Source: Patiria pectinifera
Taxonomy: Eukaryota > Echinodermata > Asteroidea > Valvatida > Asterinidae
Assembly (NCBI GenBank): GCA_029964075.1
Contig: CM057141.1
Location: forward strand, 1,426,001-1,490,000
DNA: 64,000 bases
Direction: 5' to 3'
Position numbers and translations under genes: made by a program. This document shows positions 11,251 to 22,651 of this stretch, piece by piece; position 1 is the first letter of the stretch, and each line of letters starts with the position of its first letter. The notes below the pieces were generated by a model, which saw only the letters and a program-made list of their open reading frames with translations, was not told where the DNA came from and ran no database searches.

Positions 11251-11777
11251 AGGGAAAATACAACATTTGCTAACATCGAAAAATAAAACTCACAAGTTTT
11301 TACGAAATGCCTTACTAGGATGTTGGTAAATGGCAGTCTAAAACATCCTGTAAAATTATGGCTCCTGGTGTGAAGTCAATTTCAAGAAAATGGTAACTGT
11401 GTATACATTTCCAACGGTGGTCGGCCAACCACCGTTGGAAAAACCTAACTATCGTTCAACTACTGCTCCAAAGTTACCATTTGTTTCAGTCCAAATTGTG
11501 TTTGCTATTGGTTACATGTTCATGCACGGGTGCAGGCCAGCTAGACAAGTCCCCTTACTTTACAATTTTCCGGCATCTATAAATTGATCCATTTCATCTT
11601 TAGAGGAGTCAGGGAACAAGACTCCTTGGACATTTTTCGTTTTTGTTAGTGTTCCAGCATTTTCGAACACAAAACTTCAAACATGTCAGTATAACAATAT
11701 TTTGATCTATTATACTAAAACCCTTCAAATAGTTCATTTCTGAAAATTACAGCAAAAGCCAAGGATGTACATTCCCT
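11251..11777. mobile_element. Complete MITE, AGGGAA-terminal TTAA family
   Basis: A 527-bp element starting AGGGAAAATACAACATTTGC and ending in GTACATTCCCT, flanked on both sides by TTAA (11247-11250 and 11778-11781). The TTAA target is piggyBac-like, but no transposase is present, so the superfamily is inference. Confidence 0.7.
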
Positions 11778-12698
11778 TTAATGTATTCATACATGTGTAT
11801 ATTGTATTTATTCATTTGTATATTTTTGATACAATCAGTTTTGTAAACTACACATTAACTAATGCACATTTCATTTCAATGTTTATAACTCTAAGGGATG
11901 AGGTTCTGAATTCATTTTTACTAGCCCGCATGGTTTTTTTTATAGAGTGTCTCATAAACAACTATGTGCATACATGTACATGTAAAACGTGTATCCTGAA
12001 GCAATCTTGTCAGTGTTTTTAATAAACAGATTTAATAACTCAAACCTAAACAAATAATGAAATTAGACACAAATTGATTTCTGAATTTTATGATTCATAT
12101 CTTCCTGTCCTTTCATCTTTGCCGCATCCCAATAATTTTTGACGCACCAGCCGGGCTAATTAAGGAATACTTTTTTCGCCCGAGTTGAAATATGCTCAAC
12201 TTTTATGAATTCGCAGTGCGAATGCTTGCCATGACGTCACCAATTCGCGTTCGCTTTCGCGCCAAGTATGAACCGGGCTTTATGCAGTAATGACAGTAAA
12301 CGTCTATCGCTCTCTAAGCACTCGTTGGCCGTTGACAAAGATTGGGTCCATCAAGAAAACCTAGTCAGGCACAACAAATTTTTACGCTGATATCATTTGC
12401 AAAGGTTTAGTAAATAGATGGTGATGGTCTGTAAACATTTTCAATTGTAATAGAATGTCACTTCTGGCTCTCCTTTTTATCAAAACAGATTCTGACTGAA
12501 TTTATTAAAAGAAAAAAAAACAAGACAGGCTTAAAAATTGCGAACACGACTGGCTTGAATGGGTTGGGGTTAATTGAAATTGCATTAACAGCAGCAGCGG
12601 GGGCGGGGTGGGGTGTTATATCGTAGTCTAATGGATTAAATTGGACATCAAATGGACAGTGTGTGGACTGCAGTAGTTTGCTCAACATGAGCGATTAT

Positions 12699-12862
12699 AC
12701 AAATATTGAGTGGCTCAGCGTGGAATGGGAGGAATATTATCGCAAGGTAAAATCTGGACTTTTTCATGTCACGAGGCGAAGCCGAGTGAACTGGACAAGT
12801 CCAGATTTTACCGAGCGATAATATTCCTCCTATTTCACAATTTAAAGCCACTCAATATTTGT
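12699..12862. mobile_element. Foldback element
   Basis: Left arm ACAAATATTGAGTGGCT and right arm AGCCACTCAATATTTGT are exact inverted repeats. A second inner pair (GGAGGAATATTATCGC with GCGATAATATTCCTCC) folds further around the loop CGAGGCGAAGCCGAG. It is a 164-bp non-coding hairpin element. Confidence 0.65.
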
Positions 12863-14904
12863 TTTATATAACTGACATAAAGATCCTTGTCATTTGATAT
12901 ATTTGAACTTTTATTTCAATACAAAACTGGAGGAAAATGTATTTCTCTCTTCCAAACCACCTCTTCATGAAAATGTTTGAACCCAACGCTGTAGCGCTGG
13001 CTCTTTGGAACAATACGCGCTACGCGCAATGCTGAACGTGCACACCAGCATGCATTTGCACACAAATACCGAGTCATGGAACAAGAATGATCCTAACTGT
13101 TCCATATTATTTCCCATTCCCCATGGGCGGATAGTGCTTTTTGAGCCGCGGCGTGAATAGGAGCAATAACCAATGCCACGTGATGTGAGTTCCACCAATC
13201 AAATGACAAGGATCTGTATAGGCGATTATTGGGGCCAATAGACCATTGTCATGTGGCAGCCATCTTGATGATTTTTTCCCATTCAAACCAAAGCGAGGCT
13301 GGGAGGAAAACTAGTCTGTTTCCTTTTTTGCAGAAAAACCCATTATCATTCAGTACTGTTATTGGATACAGGGAACATGACTGCAATGGTGGCAGCACGA
13401 TAAAGGTCTATTGCCAATATTGTGTCATTTGAAATATTGTTCATACAAGTTACAGGGACTGACGTTTGCTTCCTAGCGGGATCTTTCGCAAAGAATCTTC
13501 CTGACATTTGCCAAGTACCTTTGGTTCACACACATTGAAAGGTACGGTACATGCCGGCCTGTTTATCCCCATTTAAGGGAGAAGGGGGTGGGCGTAATCT
13601 GACATGCATCTGCCAATGGGCTCCGCGCACAAGTATCCCTTCAACAGCCAGAAAAGGAGAGTTGGGGGAGACCTAAACTGGCTCCCGGTTCATCCACTAT
13701 GTATTTCCAATGATCCAAAGTTGTTTTGGGGGGAGGGATTAGTCTAGGAGGCCATTGCTAGTTGAATCTGAAAGTATTCTGACGTCTGACGCTCAAGCGA
13801 AGACGCTGTGGCTATAGCATTGGCACATTCAGGAAGTCGTGCGTACTTTGCGTTTGACAGTACGCACATGCTGTGTGTCCCGCCAGCGGCCTCTCACAAC
13901 TGGTAAGAAAGCGCCCTCTTTTGTTGGCGCACAGAACCCATAAGATCTCTCACTCATCTCTGTCCTGATGAAGTAGCAGGATTGGTTTGGTAAACTGTAC
14001 ATGCACGTACATGTACTTTCTATCAACCAGTTAGTAATCAACCGTTTTTTTTTTATAACATTCTGTGGTAAAATAAAGAAGTTAGATTTTAAAACACATA
14101 AACACCACGCACCACCGAACTCCTAAAGCAGAACAAGTCTGCAATATGGCCTGTCAGTACAGTAATGAATGACGTACACAAATTGAGCAGAATGCTCAGA
14201 CTTAACAGTTCAATCAAAATTGCATTAAAGTAGGAGGCGTATCACAACTTCAAATCATATTTTGTCATTACATCAGGACAGAATTGCAATCTATTTCAAG
14301 ACAAACTTGAAGTTGATCTTTATACAATAGCAGATGTCACTGCAGCTATTAAAATTACATTACTAGTGATGTGCATTTGACAGGCTGATTACTTGAAACC
14401 TGGACTGGTAATTTTAATATAAGATCCAGCGTATTGCAGTTCAGTTAAACACTCAACCATGTACATGAGGTAAACGAAGCAATTAAAGTTGCATTATCAG
14501 TGATGTGAATATGACAGGCTGATTACTTTGAAACCTACAGTAGACTGGTGATTTTTAATTTAAAGCCATTTAGATCCAGCACTAGTTTAGTTGATGAAAC
14601 ACTCAACCAAGTATGGCACAAAGGATTCCTGCTCTAACAAAACAGAATCATAAGGATTCCGCCTGAGTATTCAACACAGACCTAGATGGTGTGAGAGAAG
14701 CTTTCACAGTCTTGTTACTGGCATGGACAAGAACCAATGGTGACTCTACCGAAGTAATTTCTGTTTAAAAAAAAACCAACATTATCCTGTCAGCTTGGAA
14801 GTATTAAGAGCAGCTAGCCATTCAAGTATTTGAAGTACTGCTTCTATATTCCATCTGAAGTCAAGTTTAACTGCAAATTGGTTGAAAGGACTCCTTTTGG
14901 AAAA

Positions 14905-15849
14905 ATGAATGATTCATCGACAGATCCTTTGGCCGTGTCCCCGTTCTTTGTCGCTTTCCGTACTTGTTTCATCAGTTGCCTTGGATTGCTGATCATAGCT
15001 GGAAACATTCTTTCTATTGTCGTGACTCGTCGGGTACCAGACTTGGCAGACAGTACTAAGATTTTGATGACGTCTTTGGCAGTAGCTGACCTCACAGTCG
15101 GATGTTTAACGCCGTTTTCAGTTGTTGCGTCAGCCATCAACCGCTGGCCTTTTGGAGAAGTAGCTTGTTTTGTATTCACCTATGTGGCAATGCTAGTCGT
15201 GACTTTGTCACAATTTTCTCTCGTCTGTTTAAATGTTGAGCGTTACATAGCCGTCACCAGGCCATACAAGTTTCCTATTTGGTGCACCCGACGTCATACT
15301 ATTGTTAGTATAATTCTGGCAACAACTGCACTGCTCTGTTTACAAATTACAATTCCAACCATTTTAGCAGTACCTGTGAAGTATTTTGAAGCTCCGGCTA
15401 TTTGCTTCTATGAAAATACCTCTGCAGGATTAAACGTTTTTATTCTTCTAATCTTTGATGTAATTCCAGTGTTTGTAATGATGTGCATATACTCTCGCAT
15501 CATTAAGATCAGCCGAGAGCATGAGAAACGAATCAACCAGAACGACCCCAACAACAAAAACAACATCCAGGACAACAAAGCTCTGAAGACGTTCGTTGTC
15601 GTCACTCTGGCTTTTGCAGTTTGTTTCACCCCACTACTGATAACCAGAACCATTGAGGCTTACACCAATGTGGAGGCTGCATATTGGCTTCAATTTAGTG
15701 TGGTATGGCTAAATTTTTCTAACAGTTTGTGCAATGTTTTCATCTACTGTCTGTTCAATCGCTCCTACCGACAGAAAGCCAAGAAAATCATCACAAACAG
15801 ATTACTCTGTTGCAAAAGGTCAGTGGAACCTGTGAACATTCCAGTTTAA
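14905..15849 (+). CDS. Intronless class A GPCR, array 1 copy 5
   Basis: A complete 314-residue receptor. An upstream in-frame ATG at 14830 would add 25 residues, but they read the conserved 5' flank of the paralogues, so the family start at 14905 is preferred. It has PLAVSPFFVAF in the N-terminus, ERY, CFTP in TM6, an ICL3 with NDPNNKNNIQDNKALK, NVFIY in TM7, a CC pair and a tail ending IPV. ECL2 differs from copies 1-3 (EAPAICFYENTSAG). It is separated from copy 4 by a 4.9-kb gap rich in foldback elements. AATAAA at 16141 is a candidate polyadenylation signal about 290 bp after the stop. Confidence 0.93.
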   Translation: MNDSSTDPLAVSPFFVAFRTCFISCLGLLIIAGNILSIVVTRRVPDLADSTKILMTSLAVADLTVGCLTPFSVVASAINRWPFGEVACFVFTYVAMLVVTLSQFSLVCLNVERYIAVTRPYKFPIWCTRRHTIVSIILATTALLCLQITIPTILAVPVKYFEAPAICFYENTSAGLNVFILLIFDVIPVFVMMCIYSRIIKISREHEKRINQNDPNNKNNIQDNKALKTFVVVTLAFAVCFTPLLITRTIEAYTNVEAAYWLQFSVVWLNFSNSLCNVFIYCLFNRSYRQKAKKIITNRLLCCKRSVEPVNIPV

Positions 15850-17974
15850 GGGGAAAAACAGCATTAGAAAACCTCCCCGCCCCCCATAAGGGAAACAATA
15901 TTAATTGTGTTCCCAACTTTTGGAACCCCTGCTGTACAGACAAATATACTCTACCCCATCACAACACTTTCCAAGAATGTTCTACTGATGAGAAAAATGC
16001 AGGTGTTTCCTTTAGCTTTGTGTTAAGTGTAATAAATCATTTTCGTAATCAAGCGTTAATTCACAAATATACCCTTCCAATTCTCAGTACAAAATTTACA
16101 ATCCAATTTAAACTACAAAAGTAAAGTACATATGTCCCCAAATAAAGGTTTTAATATATTCAAAATCTGGTATAAAGCCTTCTTTTCTGTACAGTCCCTC
16201 ACCAAGACAACCAAAGGCCTGTCTTTGGGTAAAGTTAAACATGTGTCTGTCTAGAATAATATGTGTTAATATTTACACCTTTGACCTAAAATAGGTTGAA
16301 GAAAACTCTTATTAAAATTATGATGAGATATTAGATTTTCCAATATTGATTACATTGAGTATTTTGTGATATGGAGATATTAGCTTTTTGGTACTCAGTA
16401 TTTTGTGATATTGAAATATTAGATTTTGCAGTGTTGAGTATTTTGTGATATTTAGATATTAGATTTTGCAGTACTGAGCATTTTTGTGCTATTGAAATGT
16501 TAGATTGTCGCAATATTGAGTATTTTGTGATATTGAGATATTAGATTTTGTGGTACTGAGTATTTTGGAATATTGAAATATTAGATTTTGCAATGTTGAT
16601 TTTTTGTGATATTAAGATATATTTCGCAATGTTGAATATTTTGTGATATTGTGATATTAGATTTCGCAACATTAAGTATTTGTGATATGTTGATTTTAGA
16701 TTTTGCAGTATTGAGTATTTTGTGAGATATTTGATTTTGCGAATATGGAGTTCATTTTGAAATTGTGATATTAATTTTTGGCTGAAGAAATACTCATGGC
16801 ATTGTGACAGAGAGAAAAGTGAGCCTTTCTCCCGTTTCGAGACGCCTCTCTTGCAGACTGATCATTCATGTTTGAGACAATATCTTATAATACTCAGTGT
16901 TGAGTCATTAGCAAGATAGTTCCAGGCACTTAGCCTCATTTCGGATACAAATACATAACTGTTGCCAGGGTTTCACATTGATGTATATTTTTTGATGCAA
17001 GCCAATTTGCCCAGACTAGTTGGTTGGGCAGGGGTATCCCTATTTCTTTCCATTTGCGCACTCATTAGTTGCTGGATCCAAGTGGCCTTAATGTAGATAT
17101 TGTTCAGTGAATCGAATGGGTTTCACACAATTTTATCAGTTCAATGATATTTAATAGACATACAGCATCATTTGGATGCGAGTTGCTGATCTAAACGTAA
17201 AGCATTTGCAAATAATGTGGAGGGATTTCTCCTTTGATAAAAGTTGTAACACTGTTTCTTTATAATGAGCTGGGGACGCTTGTTCAATTCAAGGAAAAAT
17301 AAAATTCAATTCAAATGCCATCAATGCCGCAAAATTGTAAGGTTGCAATATCATTTGTCAGTAAAGTAATGAATGACAAGTGTACACAAACTGCACAGGA
17401 CTTTGTCAATATTTAAGATCACTTTCCATCTATCTTCATTCTAAAGGGACTAACTTAAACAGGGCAATCAAAATTGCATTAACGTGGCAGATAACTTCTA
17501 ATCTTATTTTGTCAATCACTTCAGGTTAAGAATTGCGCTCCATTAAAAGCCAAACTTGATCTTTACACAATAAAGGAGGTCAATGAAACAATTAAAATGG
17601 CATTATTGGTGACGTGCATATGACAGGCTGATTACTTTGAAACCGAGACTGGTAATTTTAAATATAAGGCCATTAGATCAAGCGTTGTGCAGTTCAGTTG
17701 ATAAAACACTCAACCTTGTTTGGCACAAGGGACTCTTGTTCCAACAAAACAGAATCATAAGGATTCTACCTAAGAGAAACGTTCACAGTCTTGTTCCTGC
17801 CATGTACAAGAACCGATGGTAACTCTACCCAAGTACATTTTGTTTAAAAAAAAATTCCTTTCAGCTTGGAAGTAAGAACAGGTAGCCGTACAACTATTTG
17901 ATCTACTGCTACTATACTCTATCTGAAGTCAAGTTAAACTGCATATTGGGTGAAAGGATTAACTCTTCGGAAAA
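15850..17974. other. Intergenic, copy 5 to copy 6
   Basis: No gene. It has the 3' flank with AATAAA at 16141, an A/T-rich minisatellite at about 16336-16750, unremarkable sequence to about 17330, and then the array-unit 5' flank before copy 6. Confidence 0.45.
16336..16750. repeat. A/T-rich minisatellite, unit about 40 bp
   Basis: About ten imperfect copies of a unit containing GAGTATTTTGTGATATTGA and GATATTAGATTTTGCA. Copies vary in length, so the period is approximate. Confidence 0.7.
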
Positions 17975-18928
17975 ATGAATGATTCATCGACAGATCCTTT
18001 GGCCGTGTCCCCGCTCTTTGTCGCTTTCCGTACTTGTTTCATCAGCTGCCTTGGATTGCTGATCATAGCTGGAAACATTCTTTCTATTGTCGTGACTCGT
18101 CGGGTACCAGACTTGGCAGACAGTACTAAGATCTTGATGACATCTTTGGCAGTAGCTGACCTCACAGTCGGATGTTTAGCGCCGTTTTCTGTTGTAGCGT
18201 CAGCCATCAACCATTGGCCCTTCGGAGAAGTAGCTTGTCGGGCATTCACCTACGTGGGAGCACTAGCCACGACTTTGTCACAATTTTCTCTCATCTATTT
18301 AAATGTTGAGCGTTACATAGCCGTCACCAGGCCGTACAAGTTTCCTGTTTGGTGCACCCGTCGTCGTATTATCGTTGGTATAGTTCTGACAACAACTGCA
18401 CTGCTCTGTTTACAAATAACCAGTTCAATCATTGTAGGAGTACCTGTGAAGTATTTTGAAGCTGCTGCTATTTGTTTTCATGCAAATACCTCTGCAGGAT
18501 TGAACATCTTGGTTCTACTTATGTTTGATGTAATTCCGGTGTTTATAATGTTGCGCATATACTATCGCATCATTAAGATCAGCCGAGAGCATGAGGAACG
18601 AATCAACCAGAACGATCCCAACAACAGAAACAACAGAAACAACATCCATCACAACAAAGCTCTGAAGACGTTTGTCGTCGTCACTCTGGCTTTCGCTGTC
18701 TGTTGCACTCCTCTCCTGATTGAGCGAACTGTTGAGTCTTTCACCAACATGGAAATTGCAGACTGGCTTGAATTTGTTGTTACATGGCTCTACGTGATCA
18801 ACAGTGTCTGCAATGTGTTCATCTATTGTCTGTTCAATCGCACGTATCGTGATCGGGCTAAGCAAATTCTCACAAAGAGATTACTCTGTTGTTCAAGGTC
18901 AATAGAACCTGCCAACATTCAAGTTTAA
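17975..18928 (+). CDS. Intronless class A GPCR, array 1 copy 6
   Basis: A complete 317-residue receptor, the longest of the array because ICL3 carries an extended Asn-rich run (NDPNNRNNRNNIHHNKALK). TM6 reads CCTPLLIERTVESF, so the toggle position is Cys. TM7 reads YVINSVCNVFIY. The ERY motif and TM3/ECL2 cysteine pair (AAAICFHANTSAG) are kept, and a Leu-Arg pair replaces the usual Met-Cys after TM5 (VFIMLRIYY). The tail ends IQV. Its upstream conserved block is degenerate compared with copies 1, 2, 3, 5 and 7. Ligand unknown. Confidence 0.93.
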   Translation: MNDSSTDPLAVSPLFVAFRTCFISCLGLLIIAGNILSIVVTRRVPDLADSTKILMTSLAVADLTVGCLAPFSVVASAINHWPFGEVACRAFTYVGALATTLSQFSLIYLNVERYIAVTRPYKFPVWCTRRRIIVGIVLTTTALLCLQITSSIIVGVPVKYFEAAAICFHANTSAGLNILVLLMFDVIPVFIMLRIYYRIIKISREHEERINQNDPNNRNNRNNIHHNKALKTFVVVTLAFAVCCTPLLIERTVESFTNMEIADWLEFVVTWLYVINSVCNVFIYCLFNRTYRDRAKQILTKRLLCCSRSIEPANIQV

Positions 18929-20502
18929 ATGATGAACTTTGTTGTAACAAACAGACCCCACTAAAAAAACAACAAATGGATTCATTAGCATTGCTGATTG
19001 ACCCGTTAATTTCTTCAACCGCAGATGTGGCTGAATAATCAACAGTGAAACAAAACTCTATTTGAAATCGGAAAGAAATATTAAGGTTGATGAAGGAGCA
19101 CTGAAATAATTTTGAAAACTTTTTAGCCAGCAAAGTGGGTTGATTCACGTCATTTAATGTTGCAATCAAGGAAAATGTCTCGACAACTGTTGCTATATTA
19201 TTATGGATTTGTTTGACCTTTACAATTAGCTTTTAGAACTTACTTCATTCTTAAGTTTAAATTTAGTATGAACTGCTTTTAAGGGTTGATAGTGATGTTT
19301 ATCGATGTTTAAATGAAGACTGTGATGCGTGTACACACTGTGTACACGCATCACGGCTAGCAACGGTGCATGATGGCTGGCTGTGCCATGTTAGCTCAGC
19401 CCTCGCATGCCGGCCTACGGTAAGTTGCACATGCAAATGCTGCCGTGCTTTGATGCTTGTCTTGCAGCGCATGCGTGCTTCACGCAAGTTGCCTGCCGAG
19501 TAGCACTTGGTACGTAGGCTGTGATTGGTTCTTTTCGTTGATTTATCCGCAATCTAGACATCAGGAAATTGTCGGTAAATGGAATCAAAAGATGTTTTAC
19601 AATGTGCTGAGGTTTTTCTCTAATAATTTATCAGCAAGTAATCAATAGAAAAGAGCACCCTTTCTGAAATGTGTCGAAATTTACAAAGGCAGTTTCTGGT
19701 AATACAATAGATAAAATGGAATTGGGCACTCATAATCGGCGCGTCGGGTTACGGGTACCCGGGTAGGCTTTAATAAACACAACGCACCACCGAACCCTCC
19801 TAGGATAAGGTTGTGATATCGTGTGTCAGTACAGTAACGAATGACAACTAGTGTACACAAATTACACAAATTGTGTCAATGTCATTAATACTATTATCAA
19901 TCTATCCGAACAAAAGCAGACTTGACTTTACCAGGGCAATCAAAATTGCATTAAGGTGGTAGGCATTATTAGACAACTTCATATCCTATGTTGTCAATCA
20001 CTTCAGGTTAAGTATTGTGTTGCGTTAAAAGCCAAACTTGAAGTTGATCTTTACACAATAGCGGAAGTCAACAAAGCAATTAAAATTGCATTATCGGTGA
20101 CATGCATATGACAGGCTGATTACTTTGAAACCTAGACTGGTAATTTTTAATATAAGGCCATTAGATCCAGCGTTTTGTGGTTCAGTTGGCAAAATGCTCC
20201 AGCAGGTACAGCACAAGGGACTCTTATTCCAACAAAACAGAATCATAAGGATTCTGCGCCTGAGTATTCAGCACAGACCTAGATGGTGTGAGAGAAGCTT
20301 TCACAGTCTTGTTACTGCCATGGTCACGAATTGATGGTGACTCTACCCAAGTATTTTCTATCAAAAACAATTTTCCTTTCAGCTTGGGAGTATTAAGAGC
20401 GGCTACCCATTCAACTGCTTGATATATATAGACTGCTTCTATACTCCATCTAGAGTCAACTTTAACTGCAATTTTGTTGGAAGGATTCACTCTCTGGAAA
20501 AA
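18929..20502. other. Intergenic, copy 6 to copy 7
   Basis: No gene. It contains a perfect hairpin at 19322-19354 within a locally G/C-richer patch (about 19310-19520), and from about 19770 the array-unit flank leading to copy 7. Confidence 0.45.
19322..19354. repeat. Perfect 16-bp inverted repeat
   Basis: GTGATGCGTGTACACA is followed by one C and its exact reverse complement, giving a potential cruciform about 390 bp after the copy 6 stop. No transcription terminator role is implied in an animal genome. Confidence 0.75.
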
Positions 20503-21447
20503 ATGAATGATTCATCCACAGATCCTTTGGGCGTGTCCCCGCTCTTTGTCGCTTTCCGTACCTGTTTCATCAGCTTCCTTGGATTGCTGATCATAGCTGG
20601 AAACATTTTTTCTATTGTCGTGACTCGTCAGGTACCAGACTTGGCAGACAGTACTAAGATCTTGATGACATCTTTGGCAGTAGCTGACCTCACGATTGGC
20701 GTTTCGACAGTGTTCAGTGCTGTCGCGTCAGCTATGAACCGGTGGCCTTTCGGAGACATCACTTGTCAGGCTTATGTCTACGTGACAACAGTAGCCGCAC
20801 TTGTATCAGAATTTTCACTGATCTCTTTAAATGTTGAGCGCTACATTGCCGTTACCAGGCCGTACAAGTTTCCTATTTGGTGCAGCCGACGTCGTATTAC
20901 CGTTAGTGTCATTGCTGCGTCAATAGTAGCTCTGAGTTTACAAGTTGTAACATTAACTGCTCTCGGAGTGCCTGTGAAATATTTTGAAGCTGCCGCTGTC
21001 TGTTATTATGCAAATACCTCTGCAGGATTAAGCGTTTTCATTCTTCTAATCTTTGATGTAATTCCAGTGTTTGTAATGATGTGCATTTACTATCGCATCA
21101 TTAAGATCAGCCGAGAGCATGAGAAACGAATCAACCAGAACGATCCCAACAACAAAAACAACATCCAGGACAACAAAGCTCTGAAGATGTTTGTCGTCGT
21201 CACTCTGGCTTTCGCTGTCTGTTACACTCCACTCCTGATTGAGCGAACTGTTGAGTCTTTCACTAAGAAGGAAGTTGCAGCCTGGCCAAAATTTGCTCTC
21301 ACCTGGCTCTACGACATTAACAGTGTCTGCAATGTGTTCATCTATTGTCTATTCAATCGTTCATTCCGTGACTGGGCTAAGAAAATCATCCTGAACAGAT
21401 TACCCTGTTGCAAAAGGTCAGTTGAACCTATGAACATTCAAGTTTAA
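20503..21447 (+). CDS. Intronless class A GPCR, array 1 copy 7
   Basis: A complete 314-residue receptor. An upstream in-frame ATG at 20419 is rejected as the start because the added 28 residues are the translated 5' flank. Distinctive features are DLTIGVSTVFSAVASAMN in TM2 (the Cys seen in the others is Ser), ALVSEFSLISLNVERY in TM3, a TM4 resembling copy 4, CYTPLLIERTVESF in TM6 and YDINSVCNVFIY in TM7. ICL3 is the NNIQDNKALK form, and the tail ends IQV after a CC pair. It is the last gene before the dynein exons; no further copy is seen to 23.7 kb. Confidence 0.93.
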   Translation: MNDSSTDPLGVSPLFVAFRTCFISFLGLLIIAGNIFSIVVTRQVPDLADSTKILMTSLAVADLTIGVSTVFSAVASAMNRWPFGDITCQAYVYVTTVAALVSEFSLISLNVERYIAVTRPYKFPIWCSRRRITVSVIAASIVALSLQVVTLTALGVPVKYFEAAAVCYYANTSAGLSVFILLIFDVIPVFVMMCIYYRIIKISREHEKRINQNDPNNKNNIQDNKALKMFVVVTLAFAVCYTPLLIERTVESFTKKEVAAWPKFALTWLYDINSVCNVFIYCLFNRSFRDWAKKIILNRLPCCKRSVEPMNIQV

Positions 21448-22651
21448 ATGTCAAATTCTTCAGTAGAAAATTGACCGAGGGTAAAAAAAAATTGAATGTA
21501 ATTAAAAGTGTGCACTGATTCTGGATAAAAAAACCCACTTGATTTCATTTGGATAAGCTTGTGTTGAGTAAGACAATTGTGATAAATCCTTACAACACAA
21601 CATGACCAAGAAAATCTTGGTACAGAAGTATTTTTCTTGATTTACCAAAGTTTTGTTAAAAAAAAAAAGTGAAGTTGTAGTTTTAGCAAATGAAGACTTA
21701 TGACAAAATGTATTTGTGTTTATTGTTGAGTCAATATGTCACGCAGTGTTTCGAAGTCACAGAGTATTGATGTTTTAGTCACACGTAGAATAGACAAATA
21801 TTAATGCAAATATAGATTTTTGTGTGTCTGAAGTAAGCATTTTAAGATATAACTCAGAAAAAAACCCAGATTTTTGTTTTAAAATTTGGGCAGATGAAAG
21901 TTTGATTAGTAACTTACAAGATGAATTGTTTGCAGCTTGATGTTGTTTGTTCTTATCATTGGACGTAATCAGGGAGGTATTTTAAAATCAATTGAACACC
22001 AGTTATTGTGTTCAGGTCTTTGTTATTGTTACAATACGCTTTGTATCTCTAGACCTTATCTGATACATTTTCTTTAAAGGTTTATAAATCAAGAGTTGAA
22101 GTGTTTTTTATGAAGAAACTCTCTCAAAGAAATGAAGGGACGACATGGTTTAGGCCAGTCCAGCAATAATTCTTAAACGTACTTCATTATTACTGTAGCC
22201 AGTCTGTCATAATATGAAGATTTAACTGTTGTGAATGGCAACGCCAAAACAAAAAAAATATTTCTGCTTCCTGTTACCCTACCTACCCTATTTTGACAGC
22301 CCTAATTCTTTTTGGAGAAAAATGAGGCGAAAAAAAAACGGAAAACCATCAATTACTACCTCTTACCCTTGCTACACTCAGACACCACCAAATGAACGTA
22401 CACAAACAAAATTGCCCCCCCCCCCAACAAAAAATTCCCTACCTACCTACCCTATTTTCAAATGCCACGTAATCGGAAGCGGAACTATTTTTTTTGGGCC
22501 TAACCACATTATTTGGATTTGAGGAAAAGATCTACAAAAGTCCAGTCAAACAATAATTTACAGCAAATTATGCTTTCTAATTAAACATTTCGACAGGTGT
22601 CAGACCTTACTTGGGTTGAATAATGACGTTTCAAGATTAGAGAAAAATTAA

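Larger units (their letters stand above)
10040..14904. other. Long gene-free gap in array 1
   Basis: No receptor or other convincing gene over 4.9 kb. It contains an AATAAA at 10259, MITEs at 10735-11002 and 11251-11777, a foldback element at 12699-12862, further nested inverted repeats (12881-12902 pairs with about 13193-13215), and from about 14100 the array-unit 5' flank, part of which is duplicated in tandem (about 14333-14618). Confidence 0.5.

Noticed and set aside
14830..14904. N-terminal extensions of copies 5 and 7 (14830, 20419) and copy 1 (1378)
   Set aside because: The extra residues are conserved-flank translation, not shared as protein by the other copies; the common MNDS start is preferred.
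22235..22522. A 95-codon frame with Pro-rich stretch
   Set aside because: It spans homopolymer runs and repeated TACCCTACC words, with no family resemblance.
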